DNA from: Zobellia russellii
Lineage (GTDB): Bacteria > Bacteroidota > Bacteroidia > Flavobacteriales > Flavobacteriaceae
Assembly: GCF_018728565.1 (NCBI RefSeq)
Contig: NZ_JACSOI010000007.1
Location: 1-64,000, forward strand
Direction of reading: 5' to 3'
Length of the DNA: 64,000 nt
Positions 35,437 through 45,153 of this stretch are shown here, piece after piece. The translations under genes and the position numbers were made by a program. The number at the start of each line of letters is the position of its first letter. Position 1 is the first letter of the stretch. The notes beneath the pieces are model-generated. The model ran no database searches. It saw only the letters and a program-made list of their open reading frames with translations, and was not told where the DNA came from.

Positions 35437-36588
35437 ATGAAAAAAATTTCAATACTTATTTTGCTTGTGTTTGCATGCAAAGTATCGGCCCAAGAAGCAG
35501 GTGATCGTGTAATTACCACTGCAGTTCCCTTTTTGAACATAACAGCAGATGCCAGAGCGGCAGGTATGGGTGATTTGGGTGTGGCCACTTCAACCGACGC
35601 ATATTCTCAGCAATGGAACCCTGCAAAGTTTGCATTTGCGGAGCGTAAAATGGGTATTGGTATGGGGTATACGCCTTATCTTAGCAATGCCATCTCCGGT
35701 ATTGGTCTTTTAAACGCAAGTTATTTCAATAAAATTAATGATCAGAGCGCTTTTGCCGTTAGTCTTCGCTATTTTACCTTGGGAGATATTGAGCTTAGGC
35801 AAACTTTTGATGATGTAGGAACGGTTGTTAAGCCAAACGAACTGTCTTTTGATGGGTCGTATTCTTTAAAATTGAGCCCAACTTTTTCAATGGCTGTAGG
35901 GGGTAGATATATTAGGTCTAACCTCAAATTCCAAAATGATAATAATGTAGATTCTAAGCCGGGAAGTACTTTTGCGGTTGATGTAGCAGGCTTTTACCGT
36001 TCTAGGGAAATTGCCTATAACAGGTTTGACGGCCGCTGGAGAGGTGGCTTTAATATTTCAAACTTAGGAGGTAAAATTGCTTATGATGAAAATGGGCAAG
36101 ATAACTTCATCCCAACAAATTTAAAGTTTGGTTTTGGTTTTGATTTTATTCTTGATCAAGACAATGTAATTGGCCTTACTACCGAATTCAATAAGTTGTT
36201 AGTGCCAACACCTCAGGATTTTGACAATGATGGAGATATGGATGCCGCGGATAACGACGAGTACCAAAATATTGGATTTTTAAGTGGTGTGTTTAAATCT
36301 TTTGGAGATGCCCCTGATGGTTTTAGTGAGGAGCTAAAAGAAATGACATGGGCTTTAGGTGCAGAATATACATACCAAGATGCTTTTATGTTCCGTACAG
36401 GTTATTTCAATGAGAGTGATGTAAAAGGTTTTAGAAAATATTTTACGTTGGGTGCAGGTTTTAAATTTAATTCCGCTCAAATAGACTTATCGTATCTATT
36501 TTCTACATCTAAAATCACTAACCCTGTAGAGAATTCACTTCGTTTCTCTTTAACCTTTAATTTAGGGGATGAGTTCTATAACGATTAA
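35437..36588 (+). CDS. porV: Type IX secretion system outer membrane protein PorV
   Basis: This 383-residue outer membrane beta-barrel has a signal peptide ending in VSA-Q near residue 18. The family segment ITADARAAGMGDLGVATS follows, then WNPAKFAF and many amphipathic strands, with a final RFSLTFNLGDEF. PorV (LptO) shuttles cargo from the SprA channel to the PorU sortase at the cell surface. It is usually coded next to porU; here porU is missing from the position before it. A terminator follows. Confidence 0.95.
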   Translation: MKKISILILLVFACKVSAQEAGDRVITTAVPFLNITADARAAGMGDLGVATSTDAYSQQWNPAKFAFAERKMGIGMGYTPYLSNAISGIGLLNASYFNKINDQSAFAVSLRYFTLGDIELRQTFDDVGTVVKPNELSFDGSYSLKLSPTFSMAVGGRYIRSNLKFQNDNNVDSKPGSTFAVDVAGFYRSREIAYNRFDGRWRGGFNISNLGGKIAYDENGQDNFIPTNLKFGFGFDFILDQDNVIGLTTEFNKLLVPTPQDFDNDGDMDAADNDEYQNIGFLSGVFKSFGDAPDGFSEELKEMTWALGAEYTYQDAFMFRTGYFNESDVKGFRKYFTLGAGFKFNSAQIDLSYLFSTSKITNPVENSLRFSLTFNLGDEFYND

Positions 36589-36607
36589 GATTCGTATAAA
36601 TATATAA

Positions 36608-36640
36608 TAAGAAAACCTGCCATACGGTAGGTTTTCTTAT
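36608..36640 (+). terminator. Intrinsic terminator of porV
   Basis: AAGAAAACCTGCC (36609-36621) pairs with 36626-36638 with one wobble around a four-base loop, and T-rich sequence follows. cdd starts 23 bases later. Confidence 0.8.
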
Positions 36641-36662
36641 TTTAGGCCCTTATTAAACAAGT

Positions 36663-37145
36663 ATGCAAAAACAGAATATATCTTTTGAATTGACCATTTT
36701 TGATTCAATTCAGGAGCTTTCGGAAGAGGATGGTAAACTTATGATAGATGCGATTGGAGCAAGAAAAAATGCCTATGCACCTTACTCGAGCTTTCAGGTT
36801 GGTGCTGCGGTGCTATTGGAAAATGGCGAAGTGGTTATTGGTAACAATCAAGAAAACGCTTCTTATCCGTCGGGACTTTGTGCTGAGCGTGTGGCAATTT
36901 TCTACGCTGGAGCAAAATATCCGGGTGTGGGCATTACTGCTATAGCCATAACCGCTACCTCTGTCAATTATGAGTTAACCAATCCTGCGGCACCTTGTGG
37001 AAACTGTAGGCAGGCTATCTCGGAGTATGAAGTAAAGCAAAAAACGCCCATAGCACTTTTGATGATGGGGGAAAAAGGCAAAATTTTTAAATGTAATTCC
37101 ATGGCGGATATTCTGCCATTGGGCTTTGATAGTTCGTTTTTGTAA
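36663..37145 (+). CDS. cdd: Cytidine deaminase
   Basis: The 160-residue enzyme has the zinc site of tetrameric cytidine deaminases: SGLCAERVAIFYA with the catalytic Glu and PAAPCGNCRQ with two Cys ligands. The YAPYSSFQVGAAVL substrate motif is also present. It converts cytidine and deoxycytidine to uridine forms in pyrimidine salvage. The nucleoside transporter at 55.4 kb and thyA at 54.4 kb serve the same pool. Confidence 0.96.
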   Translation: MQKQNISFELTIFDSIQELSEEDGKLMIDAIGARKNAYAPYSSFQVGAAVLLENGEVVIGNNQENASYPSGLCAERVAIFYAGAKYPGVGITAIAITATSVNYELTNPAAPCGNCRQAISEYEVKQKTPIALLMMGEKGKIFKCNSMADILPLGFDSSFL

Positions 37146-37219
37146 CAGTTCTGAACAACCTAAGGATAAATTCTAACAAACCTTTTACTTCAATTTTTTT
37201 CAACTATTGATTTAATATG

Positions 37220-37227
37220 TATTTTTG
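37220..37227 (+). promoter_or_regulatory. Candidate -7 element of pdhA-pdhC
   Basis: TATTTTTG fits the consensus and lies 76 bases upstream of pdhA; the -33 region is T-rich only. Confidence 0.5.
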
Positions 37228-37302
37228 CCCTTCTGGTTGGTTCCGTGAATAAAAAAGAAACGGCCAGGGTGTTGTAACCACGAATCCAAATTATTAGCAT
37301 CA

Positions 37303-38298
37303 ATGAAAAAAATTACCAAAGAAGTATATCTGAAATGGTATGAAGATATGTTGTTCTGGCGCAAGTTCGAGGACAAGCTGGCACAGGTCTACATTCAACA
37401 AAAAGTTAGAGGTTTTTTACACTTGTATAATGGTCAAGAAGCTGTTTTGGCTGGCTCATTGCATGCAATGGACTTAACCAAAGACCGTATGATCACGGCC
37501 TACAGGAATCACGTTCAGCCAATTGGTATGGGTGTTGATCCTAAACAAGTAATGGCAGAATTGTATGGTAAGGTTACTGGTACTTCCAAAGGTATGGGAG
37601 GTTCAATGCATATATTCTCAAAAGAACACCGTTTTCATGGTGGTCATGGTATCGTGGGAGGACAAATTCCATTAGGTGCAGGTATGGCTTTTGGAGATAA
37701 GTACGCCGGTAGGGATAACGTTACCTTATGTTATATGGGTGATGGTGCCGTACGTCAAGGCTCCTTTCATGAAGCGTTGAACTTGGCAATGCTTTGGCAA
37801 CTTCCGGTAGTATTTATTTGTGAAAACAATGGTTATGCTATGGGTACTTCTGTAGAGAGAACATCATATTCAACTGAAATTTGGAAACTAGGTTTGGGTT
37901 ACGAGATGCCTTGTGGTCCCGTAGACGGTATGGATCCGGTAACGGTTGCTCAAGAGGTAAGTAAAGCCGTAGAAAGAGCACGCTCTGGAGGTGGACCAAC
38001 TTTCCTTGAAATGAAAACATATAGATATAGAGGTCATTCTATGTCGGATGCACAGCATTATAGAACAAAGGAGGAAGTAAAGGAATATCAGAAAATAGAC
38101 CCTATTACCCAAGTTCTTGATATTATTAAAGAGAACGATTACGCATCCGATGAAGACATTAAGGCAATAGACAAAAAAGTTAAGGATTTGGTGTTGGAAT
38201 GCGAAAAATTCGCAGACGAATCAGATTATCCGCCAGTACAGCAATTGTACGATATGGTCTATGAGCAAGAAGATTTTCCATTTGTACAACATAAATAA
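37303..38298 (+). CDS. pdhA: Pyruvate dehydrogenase E1 component, alpha subunit
   Basis: The 331-residue protein has the thiamine diphosphate motif from GDG (146-148) to NN (175-176). It also has the GGSMHIFS and GGHGIVGGQIPLG segments and the loop YRGHSMSDAQHYR. With E1 beta it decarboxylates pyruvate and loads acetyl groups on E2 lipoyl arms. pdhC follows after ten bases, while the E1 beta gene (pdhB) stands alone 20 kb away. Confidence 0.97.
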   Translation: MKKITKEVYLKWYEDMLFWRKFEDKLAQVYIQQKVRGFLHLYNGQEAVLAGSLHAMDLTKDRMITAYRNHVQPIGMGVDPKQVMAELYGKVTGTSKGMGGSMHIFSKEHRFHGGHGIVGGQIPLGAGMAFGDKYAGRDNVTLCYMGDGAVRQGSFHEALNLAMLWQLPVVFICENNGYAMGTSVERTSYSTEIWKLGLGYEMPCGPVDGMDPVTVAQEVSKAVERARSGGGPTFLEMKTYRYRGHSMSDAQHYRTKEEVKEYQKIDPITQVLDIIKENDYASDEDIKAIDKKVKDLVLECEKFADESDYPPVQQLYDMVYEQEDFPFVQHK

Positions 38299-38308
38299 TT
38301 TTAGGTAA

Positions 38309-39946
38309 ATGGCAGAAGTAATAAACATGCCCCGCTTGAGCGATACCATGGAAGAAGGTACCGTAGCCAAATGGTTGAAAAACGTTGGTGACAAAGTTGA
38401 GGAAGGCGATATACTTGCAGAAATAGAAACTGACAAAGCCACAATGGAATTTGAGTCCTTTTATGAAGGTACTTTATTGCATATTGGTATTGCAGAAGGA
38501 GATGGTGCACCGGTAGATTCTCTTTTGGCCATTATTGGTGAAGAGGGAGAAGATATCTCATCATTGTTAAACGGTAGTGCGGATACTTCTGGCGAAGAAG
38601 AGGCGGAAGAAGCCAATGAACCTGCAGCTTCAAGTTCTGAAGGTTCTGAGGAAGTTGCTTCTGCAGATGTTCCAGAGGGCGTAGAAGTGGTAAAGATGCC
38701 TCGCCTTAGTGATACGATGGAAGAGGGTACTGTTGCTGCTTGGTTGAAAAAAGTGGGTGATACGGTAGAAGAAGGGGATATTTTAGCTGAAATCGAAACG
38801 GATAAAGCTACAATGGAATTTGAATCCTTCTACTCGGGTACCTTATTATATATCGGTATTCAAGAGGGTGAATCTTCTCCGGTTGATGCAGTGTTGGCGG
38901 TTATAGGACCTGCAGGTACAGATGTTGATGCCGTGCTTAATGCCAAGCCGTCTTCGGGTAAGAAAGAAAGTGCTTCTTCTGAAACTAAAAAAGAAGAGCC
39001 AAAAAAGGAAGCTTATAAAGATACTTCAACTCCAAAGGCTGTAAATGACGGCCAACGTATATTTGTATCGCCTTTGGCCAAGAAAATAGCAAAGGAAAAG
39101 GGTATTGATTTAGCCAATGTTAAAGGTTCAGGAGATAACGGACGAATTGTGAAGAAAGATGTAGAGGGGTATACTCCTGCTGCAGCTTCTCAAGCTCCGC
39201 AAAAAGCGGCTAGTTCGCAAGCGGCGGCACCTGCAAGTGCTCCTGTAATCCTGCCAGTAGGTGAAGAAGGTTCTGAGGAGGTCAAAAATTCGCAAATGCG
39301 AAAAACCATCGCAAAGCGTTTGTCCGAATCCAAATTTACCGCACCTCACTATTACTTGACTATAGAAGTAGACATGAGCAATGCCATGGCTTCTAGAAAA
39401 CAGATAAATGATTTGCCTGATACAAAGGTTTCTTTTAACGATATGGTAGTAAAAGCATGTGCCATGGCCCTGAAGAAGCATCCGCAGGTAAATACTACTT
39501 GGAACGGAGATACTACACGTTACAACCATCATGTACATGTTGGTGTTGCCGTAGCTGTAGATGAAGGTCTTGTTGTTCCTGTGTTGAAATTCACAGAGCA
39601 ATTGAGTTTAACTCAGATCGGTGCTGCCGTTAAGGATTTGGCCGGTCGTGCGAGAAACAAAAAACTGACTCCGGCAGAGATGGATGGTAGTACGTTTACA
39701 GTTTCTAACTTGGGTATGTTCGGTATTACCGAGTTTACTTCAATCATTAATCAACCTAACTCCGCAATTTTATCCGTTGGAGCCATTGTTCAAAAACCAG
39801 TGGTTAAAGACGGTCAGATTGTAGTTGGTAATACAATGAAGGTAACTTTGGCTTGTGACCATAGAACGGTTGATGGGGCTACTGGCGCTCAATTTTTATT
39901 AACACTACGTGCGTATTTGGAAAATCCGGTAACCATGCTGGCTTAA
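38309..39946 (+). CDS. pdhC: Pyruvate dehydrogenase E2 component (dihydrolipoyllysine acetyltransferase)
   Basis: The 545-residue protein has two nearly identical lipoyl domains (about 2-78 and 126-202) with lipoyl lysines 43 and 166 in EIETDKATMEFESF. A Glu-rich and an Ala/Lys-rich linker frame the E1/E3-binding domain (251-288, IFVSPLAKKIAKEKG). The C-terminal catalytic domain starts near 320 and has the active-site motif DHRTVDGATGAQFL. It transfers acetyl to CoA. The lipoyl pair is a tandem duplication visible also in the DNA. Confidence 0.96.
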   Translation: MAEVINMPRLSDTMEEGTVAKWLKNVGDKVEEGDILAEIETDKATMEFESFYEGTLLHIGIAEGDGAPVDSLLAIIGEEGEDISSLLNGSADTSGEEEAEEANEPAASSSEGSEEVASADVPEGVEVVKMPRLSDTMEEGTVAAWLKKVGDTVEEGDILAEIETDKATMEFESFYSGTLLYIGIQEGESSPVDAVLAVIGPAGTDVDAVLNAKPSSGKKESASSETKKEEPKKEAYKDTSTPKAVNDGQRIFVSPLAKKIAKEKGIDLANVKGSGDNGRIVKKDVEGYTPAAASQAPQKAASSQAAAPASAPVILPVGEEGSEEVKNSQMRKTIAKRLSESKFTAPHYYLTIEVDMSNAMASRKQINDLPDTKVSFNDMVVKACAMALKKHPQVNTTWNGDTTRYNHHVHVGVAVAVDEGLVVPVLKFTEQLSLTQIGAAVKDLAGRARNKKLTPAEMDGSTFTVSNLGMFGITEFTSIINQPNSAILSVGAIVQKPVVKDGQIVVGNTMKVTLACDHRTVDGATGAQFLLTLRAYLENPVTMLA

Positions 39947-39968
39947 ACAGATCGCTAACTATTATAAT

Positions 39969-40003
39969 AAAGGCATCTTGGTTATTTCCAGATGCCTTTT
40001 TTT
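39969..40003 (+). terminator. Intrinsic terminator of pdhA-pdhC
   Basis: AAAGGCATCT (39969-39978) pairs exactly with 39990-39999 across an 11-base loop, followed by seven T. Confidence 0.88.
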
Positions 40004-40035
40004 ATTTCTAAATTGTACTATTAAAAATAACACCT

Positions 40036-41085
40036 ATGAAAAAGAGTTTTCTGTTTGTTGCCAGTATGTTGGCTTTGTCGTGCGGTTCTCAAAAGATTGA
40101 TGAATCCGTAACATTAGAAAGTGAAGAAGCGGTGCAGTTTGATCGCAGCTTAATGGAGGTGCCTAAAAAGGCCGACGATTTAAATGGTATAGGGAGTATT
40201 GTAGGTGCGGGGCAAAATCAATTTTCAAACGCGGAAAAAGTGGCTTCAATCATGAATTTTCTGGCTTCGGACGAGCTACAAGGTAGGGATACTGGAAGTG
40301 AAGGAATTGAAAAAGCCGCTGAGCTCATTGAAGGCAGCTTCTCAAAAAATAACGTCAAACCTTATTTTGAAACGTATAGAGATGACCTTTCTAATTATGA
40401 TGCGCCCGCTTTTAATGTTGTTGGTGTGGTTGAAGGCAGTGATCCTAAACTAAAAAATGAGTTTGTAATAATTGGTGCTCACTACGATCACATAGGACTT
40501 ATAGCAGAGGAGAATGGAGATGCCATAGCCAATGGTGCAAATGATAACGCAACGGGAACTACAACCGTGATGGAGCTTGCCCGTTATTTTGGGAAATCAA
40601 GAACAAATAAACGAAGCATAATTTTTGCTCTTTTCAGTGCTGAAGAAAAGGGATTGTTAGGGTCAAAACACTTGGCGCAAAAGCTAAAGGAAGAGAATTT
40701 GAACCTATATGCAATGCTCAATTATGAAATGGTTGGTGTGCCCTTGGTAGGTAAGGATTACTTGGCTTACTTAACGGGGTATGAAGAATCCAATATGGCC
40801 AATGTAGCTAATAGTTACGCAGAACAGACCTACGCAGGCTTTCTTCCTAAAGCAAAGGAATTCAACCTTTTTAAGCGATCGGATAATTATCCGTTTCATG
40901 AAGCCTTTGGAGTGCCTTCACAGACTTTCAGTACGTTTGATTTTACGAACTTTAACCACTATCACAAAGTGGGAGATGAACTTTCTGAAATGGACTTCGG
41001 TCACATGGCTAACTTAATAAATAAGAGTATTCCGGTTGTAGAGGGTATCGTTAACGCACCAACAAAAGAAATTAAGTACAACTAA
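40036..41085 (+). CDS. M28 family metallopeptidase, lipoprotein
   Basis: The 349-residue protein has a lipoprotein signal (ALSCGS, Cys16). The zinc peptidase domain carries GAHYDHIG (ligand His, Asp), GANDNATGTTTVMEL (bridging Asp), FSAEEKGLLGS (catalytic Glu and ligand Glu), NYEMVG and a late HYHKVGDE (ligand His). M28 enzymes are aminopeptidases or glutaminyl cyclase-like; a periplasmic or surface aminopeptidase is most likely. Its stop overlaps the SDR gene start by one base. Confidence 0.93.
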   Translation: MKKSFLFVASMLALSCGSQKIDESVTLESEEAVQFDRSLMEVPKKADDLNGIGSIVGAGQNQFSNAEKVASIMNFLASDELQGRDTGSEGIEKAAELIEGSFSKNNVKPYFETYRDDLSNYDAPAFNVVGVVEGSDPKLKNEFVIIGAHYDHIGLIAEENGDAIANGANDNATGTTTVMELARYFGKSRTNKRSIIFALFSAEEKGLLGSKHLAQKLKEENLNLYAMLNYEMVGVPLVGKDYLAYLTGYEESNMANVANSYAEQTYAGFLPKAKEFNLFKRSDNYPFHEAFGVPSQTFSTFDFTNFNHYHKVGDELSEMDFGHMANLINKSIPVVEGIVNAPTKEIKYN

Positions 41086-41765
41086 TGGCAAATATCGTAA
41101 TAACGGGGTCTAGTAGGGGTATAGGTTTTGAACTGACCAAATTGTTTGCTAATGAGGGGCACAAAGTTTTGGCTCTATCCCGAAATGATAAGCCAATTTC
41201 CGGTTTGGCTCATGAAAATATTTTTAGTTTCTCCTTTGATTTGGGTAATCCATCCGATTTTAAAAAGATGGAGGATTTTTTAGCTGAAAACTTTGAAACG
41301 GTAGACGTACTTATAAATAATGCAGGAAAGTTGTTGAACAAACCTTTTCTTGAAACCGAAGCCGAGGAGTTTGAGGCTGTTTACAAAGTAAATGTATTTG
41401 GAGTAGCGGAAATGACAAGGAAGATTCTACCAAGAATGCCTAAAGACGGCCATGTGCTTACCATTAGTTCTATGGGAGGTGTGCAGGGCAGTGTTAAGTT
41501 TCCGGGTTTATCTGCATATAGTTCCAGTAAGGGGGCGGTAATCATTCTAACCGAATTGTGGGCCGAAGAATTTAAGGAAACCGGTCCTTCCTTTAATGTG
41601 TTGGCGTTGGGCGCAGTCCAGACTGAAATGCTACAAGAGGCTTTTCCAGGGTATGAAGCGCCTACAACAGCTTTGCAAATGGCCAAATACATCAAGAACT
41701 TTGCTTTAGAAGGCCATCAGCTGTATAACGGAAAACTACTTCAGGTCAGTAATAGTACGCCCTAA
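41085..41765 (+). CDS. SDR family NAD(P)-dependent oxidoreductase
   Basis: This 226-residue Rossmann protein has the classical short-chain dehydrogenase motifs: TGSSRGIG for the cofactor, NNAG, a catalytic Ser in ISSMGG and the YSSSK catalytic Tyr-Lys pair. It is short for the family and should be cytoplasmic. The substrate is not known. It is translationally coupled to the peptidase gene (TAATG overlap). Confidence 0.92.
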   Translation: MANIVITGSSRGIGFELTKLFANEGHKVLALSRNDKPISGLAHENIFSFSFDLGNPSDFKKMEDFLAENFETVDVLINNAGKLLNKPFLETEAEEFEAVYKVNVFGVAEMTRKILPRMPKDGHVLTISSMGGVQGSVKFPGLSAYSSSKGAVIILTELWAEEFKETGPSFNVLALGAVQTEMLQEAFPGYEAPTTALQMAKYIKNFALEGHQLYNGKLLQVSNSTP

Positions 41766-41879
41766 ACTTTTGGTTTTTCCTTACATAGGGTCGTTCTTGT
41801 GAATAGGCGTTATTTTTTGACATAGGCTTAATAATAGATAACTTCATTTATTGGTTGAGTTAACTTATTTTTGTTCGCA

Positions 41880-42482
41880 GTGGATAATGTGTTACAAAAA
41901 TATCTTCCCGAAAGGGCTATAGAATCCTGTTTGGAGTTGATTCAGAAAACAGGCGTTCACTTAAAGATTGTTAACGAACGGGTTACCCGCCATGGGGATT
42001 ACCGGCGGATGCCCAATGGAAAGCATCAGATAACAGTAAATGCCAATCTCAATAAATATCGATTTTTAATTACGCTTATACATGAAATTGCCCATTTAGT
42101 GGCTTTTGAAAAATATGGCAGGACTATAAAACCACATGGTACGGAGTGGAAACGCATTTTTCAATATTTAATGTTACCGTTTATAAGGCCCGAAATTTTT
42201 CCTACCCAATTACTACCTCTTTTAGCAAATCATTTTAAAAATCCAAAGGCAAGTAGTAGTACGGACGCAAGGCTGTCCATAGCATTAAAACATTTTGACG
42301 AGAAAAAAACGGATAGGACTTACGTTTTTGAGGTGCCGTTAGGTAGTATTTTTCGCATACATAATGGTAAATTGTACAAAAAAGGGAATAGACGCGTTAA
42401 GCGATATGAATGTATAGAGGTGGCTACAGGGCGAATGTATCTTTTTCAACCTAATGCAGAAGTGGAATTGGTTTTTGATTAA
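41880..42482 (+). CDS. SprT-like zinc metalloprotease domain protein
   Basis: The protein of about 200 residues has the HExxH zinc motif in LIHEIAHLVAFEKYG, with a further His in KPHGTEWKRIF, as in SprT/Spartan-like proteins. The C-terminal part has a small beta-rich segment (FRIHNGKLYKKGNRRVKRYEC). I place the start at GTG 41880 (DNVLQKYLPE); the upstream TTG at 41871 overlaps a -7-like TATTTTTG (41866-41873), so the message may be almost leaderless. The cellular target is unknown. Confidence 0.85.
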   Translation: MDNVLQKYLPERAIESCLELIQKTGVHLKIVNERVTRHGDYRRMPNGKHQITVNANLNKYRFLITLIHEIAHLVAFEKYGRTIKPHGTEWKRIFQYLMLPFIRPEIFPTQLLPLLANHFKNPKASSSTDARLSIALKHFDEKKTDRTYVFEVPLGSIFRIHNGKLYKKGNRRVKRYECIEVATGRMYLFQPNAEVELVFD

Positions 42483-42569
42483 AATTGTAAGAAATTACGT
42501 GAAAAAATAACTAACTATTAATAAATAAGCGAAAGATTTTGTTACTTCCGCTTTCATAGCAATCAAGAA

Positions 42570-43652
42570 ATGAAAAACAACAATTATTACGCAGTTCTAA
42601 TGGCCGGTGGTGTCGGTTCAAGGTTTTGGCCAATCAGTACATCTTCTTACCCAAAGCAATTTCATGACATGTTGGGTACGGGAGATACCTTAATTCAAAA
42701 GACTTTTAAGCGTCTGAACAAGTTTGTTCCTACCGAAAATATTCTCATCCTGACCAATGAGCGTTATAATGATTTGGTTTTGGAGCAGCTACCTTTGGTT
42801 AAACAGGATCAAGTAGTGCTTGAACCTGCTATGAGAAATACAGCTCCTTGTATTCTGTACGCAGCTTTAAAGATTCAAAAAATGAACGAGAACGGTGTAA
42901 TGATCGTAGCGCCCAGTGATCATTGGATTGAAGATGAAGATGCCTTTGCCAAAGATGTAACCACCTGTTTTGATAAATGTGAGAAGGAAGATGTACTCTG
43001 TACTTTAGGTATTAAACCATCGTTTCCTAATACAGGCTTTGGTTATATAGAATTTGAAAAGGAAAGTCCGGAAGGCTTAAAGAAGGTAAATCAGTTCCGT
43101 GAAAAACCTGATTACGAAACGGCAAAGGAATTTTTGGCCCAAGGAAATTTTCTTTGGAATGCGGGAATTTTTATGTGGAGCGTGAAGACCATTGTAAATG
43201 CGTTCAAAAACTATCAACCTGAACAGTATTCACTTTTTGAATCCGGTATGTCTTGTTACAATACTGGCGAAGAAAAAGAGTTTATAAAAGAGAACTATCC
43301 AAAAGCAGAAAACATCTCTATAGATTACGCCATTTTGGAAAATTCAAAATCCATATTTGTACTACCGGCTACTTTTGACTGGAACGATTTGGGTACTTGG
43401 GGCTCTTTATACGATAAATTGGACAAGGATGATGATAATAACGCCATTGTAAACAGCAAGGTGGTAACTACTGATGCATCCGGCAACATGATCAGATCCC
43501 CAAAAGATAAAATTGTTGTGGTAGATGGTCTTAACGACTATATCATCGTAGACAAAAAAGAAGTACTTTTAATATACCCGAAAACTAAAGAACAGGATAT
43601 TAAAAAGGTGTTGGGTGCCGTTAAAGAAAAATATGGCGACGAATATGCCTAA
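42570..43652 (+). CDS. manC: Mannose-1-phosphate guanylyltransferase
   Basis: The 360-residue nucleotidyltransferase has the signature LMAGGVGSRFWPISTSSYPKQF, the EPAMRNTAP segment, FREKPD with the conserved Lys, and NAGIFMW. It makes GDP-mannose from mannose-1-phosphate and GTP for surface polysaccharide. It lacks the C-terminal phosphomannose isomerase domain of bifunctional forms. The DUF389 gene follows after nine bases. Confidence 0.93.
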   Translation: MKNNNYYAVLMAGGVGSRFWPISTSSYPKQFHDMLGTGDTLIQKTFKRLNKFVPTENILILTNERYNDLVLEQLPLVKQDQVVLEPAMRNTAPCILYAALKIQKMNENGVMIVAPSDHWIEDEDAFAKDVTTCFDKCEKEDVLCTLGIKPSFPNTGFGYIEFEKESPEGLKKVNQFREKPDYETAKEFLAQGNFLWNAGIFMWSVKTIVNAFKNYQPEQYSLFESGMSCYNTGEEKEFIKENYPKAENISIDYAILENSKSIFVLPATFDWNDLGTWGSLYDKLDKDDDNNAIVNSKVVTTDASGNMIRSPKDKIVVVDGLNDYIIVDKKEVLLIYPKTKEQDIKKVLGAVKEKYGDEYA

Positions 43653-43661
43653 TTCTAATAC

Positions 43662-45143
43662 ATGAGCGATAAATTGAATCAAGATAATATCACGCCAACA
43701 GAGGCTCCAAAGGAGAGCGAAGAGGCCGTAAGGAAAGATGCAAAAGGTCTGTGGGAAAGCCTGCGGAGGTTTATGCGTGAATTATTGGATATTCGTGAAA
43801 ATACGGATCAAGAAGCTACGAAGGAAGCTATTATTGCAGATATACCCTTTAAAGGGCATACTTCATGGATTTTGATCTGTTCTATCTTTATTGCTTCTAT
43901 TGGTCTTAATGCAAACTCTACAGCGGTAGTTATTGGTGCCATGTTAATATCACCGCTTATGGGTCCCATTTTGGGTCTGGGTATGTCTTTGGCCATTAAT
44001 GATATTGACACACTAAGGCGATCATTAAAGAACTTTGCCGTAATGGTAGTTCTTAGTGTGTTAACGGCTTATCTATTTTTTGAATTCTTTCCAATTCAAG
44101 ATGAGTCTTCTGAGTTGTTGGCACGTACGGCTCCGGATATTAGGGATGTTCTTATTGCCTTTTTTGGTGGTTTGGCATTGGTAATTGCAAGGGCTAAAAA
44201 AGGAACTATTGCCAGTGTTATTTTTGGTGTCGCCATTGCTACGGCTTTAATGCCGCCTTTGTGTACGGTAGGCTTCGGTCTGGCCATAGGTAATCCGGGT
44301 TACGCTTTTGGGGCCATGTATTTATTTATCATAAATACCATTTTCATAGCCTTGGCGACTTTCTTGACCATAAAACTTTTAAAGTTTCCTATGGTGCGTT
44401 ATGTAAACTCCGCCAAAAGAAGGCGTATAGCGCGTATAGCTTCTATTGTGGCTTTATTGGTTATGATACCTGCGGGATGGACGTTCTATAAGGTATTTCA
44501 GGAGTCTATGTTTAAAAAACAGGCCAATGAATTTGTTAGTGAGACCATTGGAAAATACCAATTTACAAGCGGAGGAAGGTATCTGGATAATTTTACCAGT
44601 ATTGAATATAATGAAGGTGAACAGCCGGTAATTGAGATTGTTTGTATGGGCAACGAGGTTATTCCGGCCAATATTATTTCCTCATGGAATACCATGCTAA
44701 AAGAAGATGAAGATTATAAGCGGCTTACGAATACCGAGCTTCATATTATTCAAGGGTCTCAAAATGATCAGGTAGATCAGTTGAAATATATTAACGAACT
44801 CTATGAGTCCCAGAAAAACCAATTGTCTAGTAAAGCGGAGAAAATTGCGTTTTTAGAGGCTGAGGTCACTCGCTTGCAAAAGGATGCATCTAGTAGAAAA
44901 CAAATTCCTTTTCAGGATATAAGTGCCGAGGCAAAAGCCAACTATGAGAATTTGGTTTCGTTGCAGTATGATAATGCCGTTATTACGGATTTCAGTAAAA
45001 CAGATACCCTATCAATCTTTGAAGTAAAATGGAAAGAAGGGCTGAGCAATACTAAAATTGCTTCGGAGAACAAAAGGGTTCATGAGTGGTTAAAAGTACG
45101 ATTGAAGGATACCACCATACAGCTGCGAGGAACTGCAAAATAG
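43662..45143 (+). CDS. DUF389 domain-containing membrane protein
   Basis: The 493-residue protein has a charged N-terminus and six or so membrane helices (about 65-280) with the DUF389 core (GLNANSTAVVIGAMLISPLMGPILGLGMSLA, ATALMPPLCTVGFGLA). A soluble C-terminal half includes a coiled-coil segment near 390-430 (SQKNQLSSKAEKIAFLEAEV). The function of the family is not established. It is in an operon with manC; a role in envelope metabolism is conceivable only from that position. Confidence 0.88.
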   Translation: MSDKLNQDNITPTEAPKESEEAVRKDAKGLWESLRRFMRELLDIRENTDQEATKEAIIADIPFKGHTSWILICSIFIASIGLNANSTAVVIGAMLISPLMGPILGLGMSLAINDIDTLRRSLKNFAVMVVLSVLTAYLFFEFFPIQDESSELLARTAPDIRDVLIAFFGGLALVIARAKKGTIASVIFGVAIATALMPPLCTVGFGLAIGNPGYAFGAMYLFIINTIFIALATFLTIKLLKFPMVRYVNSAKRRRIARIASIVALLVMIPAGWTFYKVFQESMFKKQANEFVSETIGKYQFTSGGRYLDNFTSIEYNEGEQPVIEIVCMGNEVIPANIISSWNTMLKEDEDYKRLTNTELHIIQGSQNDQVDQLKYINELYESQKNQLSSKAEKIAFLEAEVTRLQKDASSRKQIPFQDISAEAKANYENLVSLQYDNAVITDFSKTDTLSIFEVKWKEGLSNTKIASENKRVHEWLKVRLKDTTIQLRGTAK

Positions 45144-45153
45144 TATTGTAGAC

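Noticed and set aside
38309-38915. Two similar DNA segments in pdhC considered as a recent repeat or assembly duplication
   Set aside because: They encode the two lipoyl domains normal in many E2 proteins and differ at many third codon positions.
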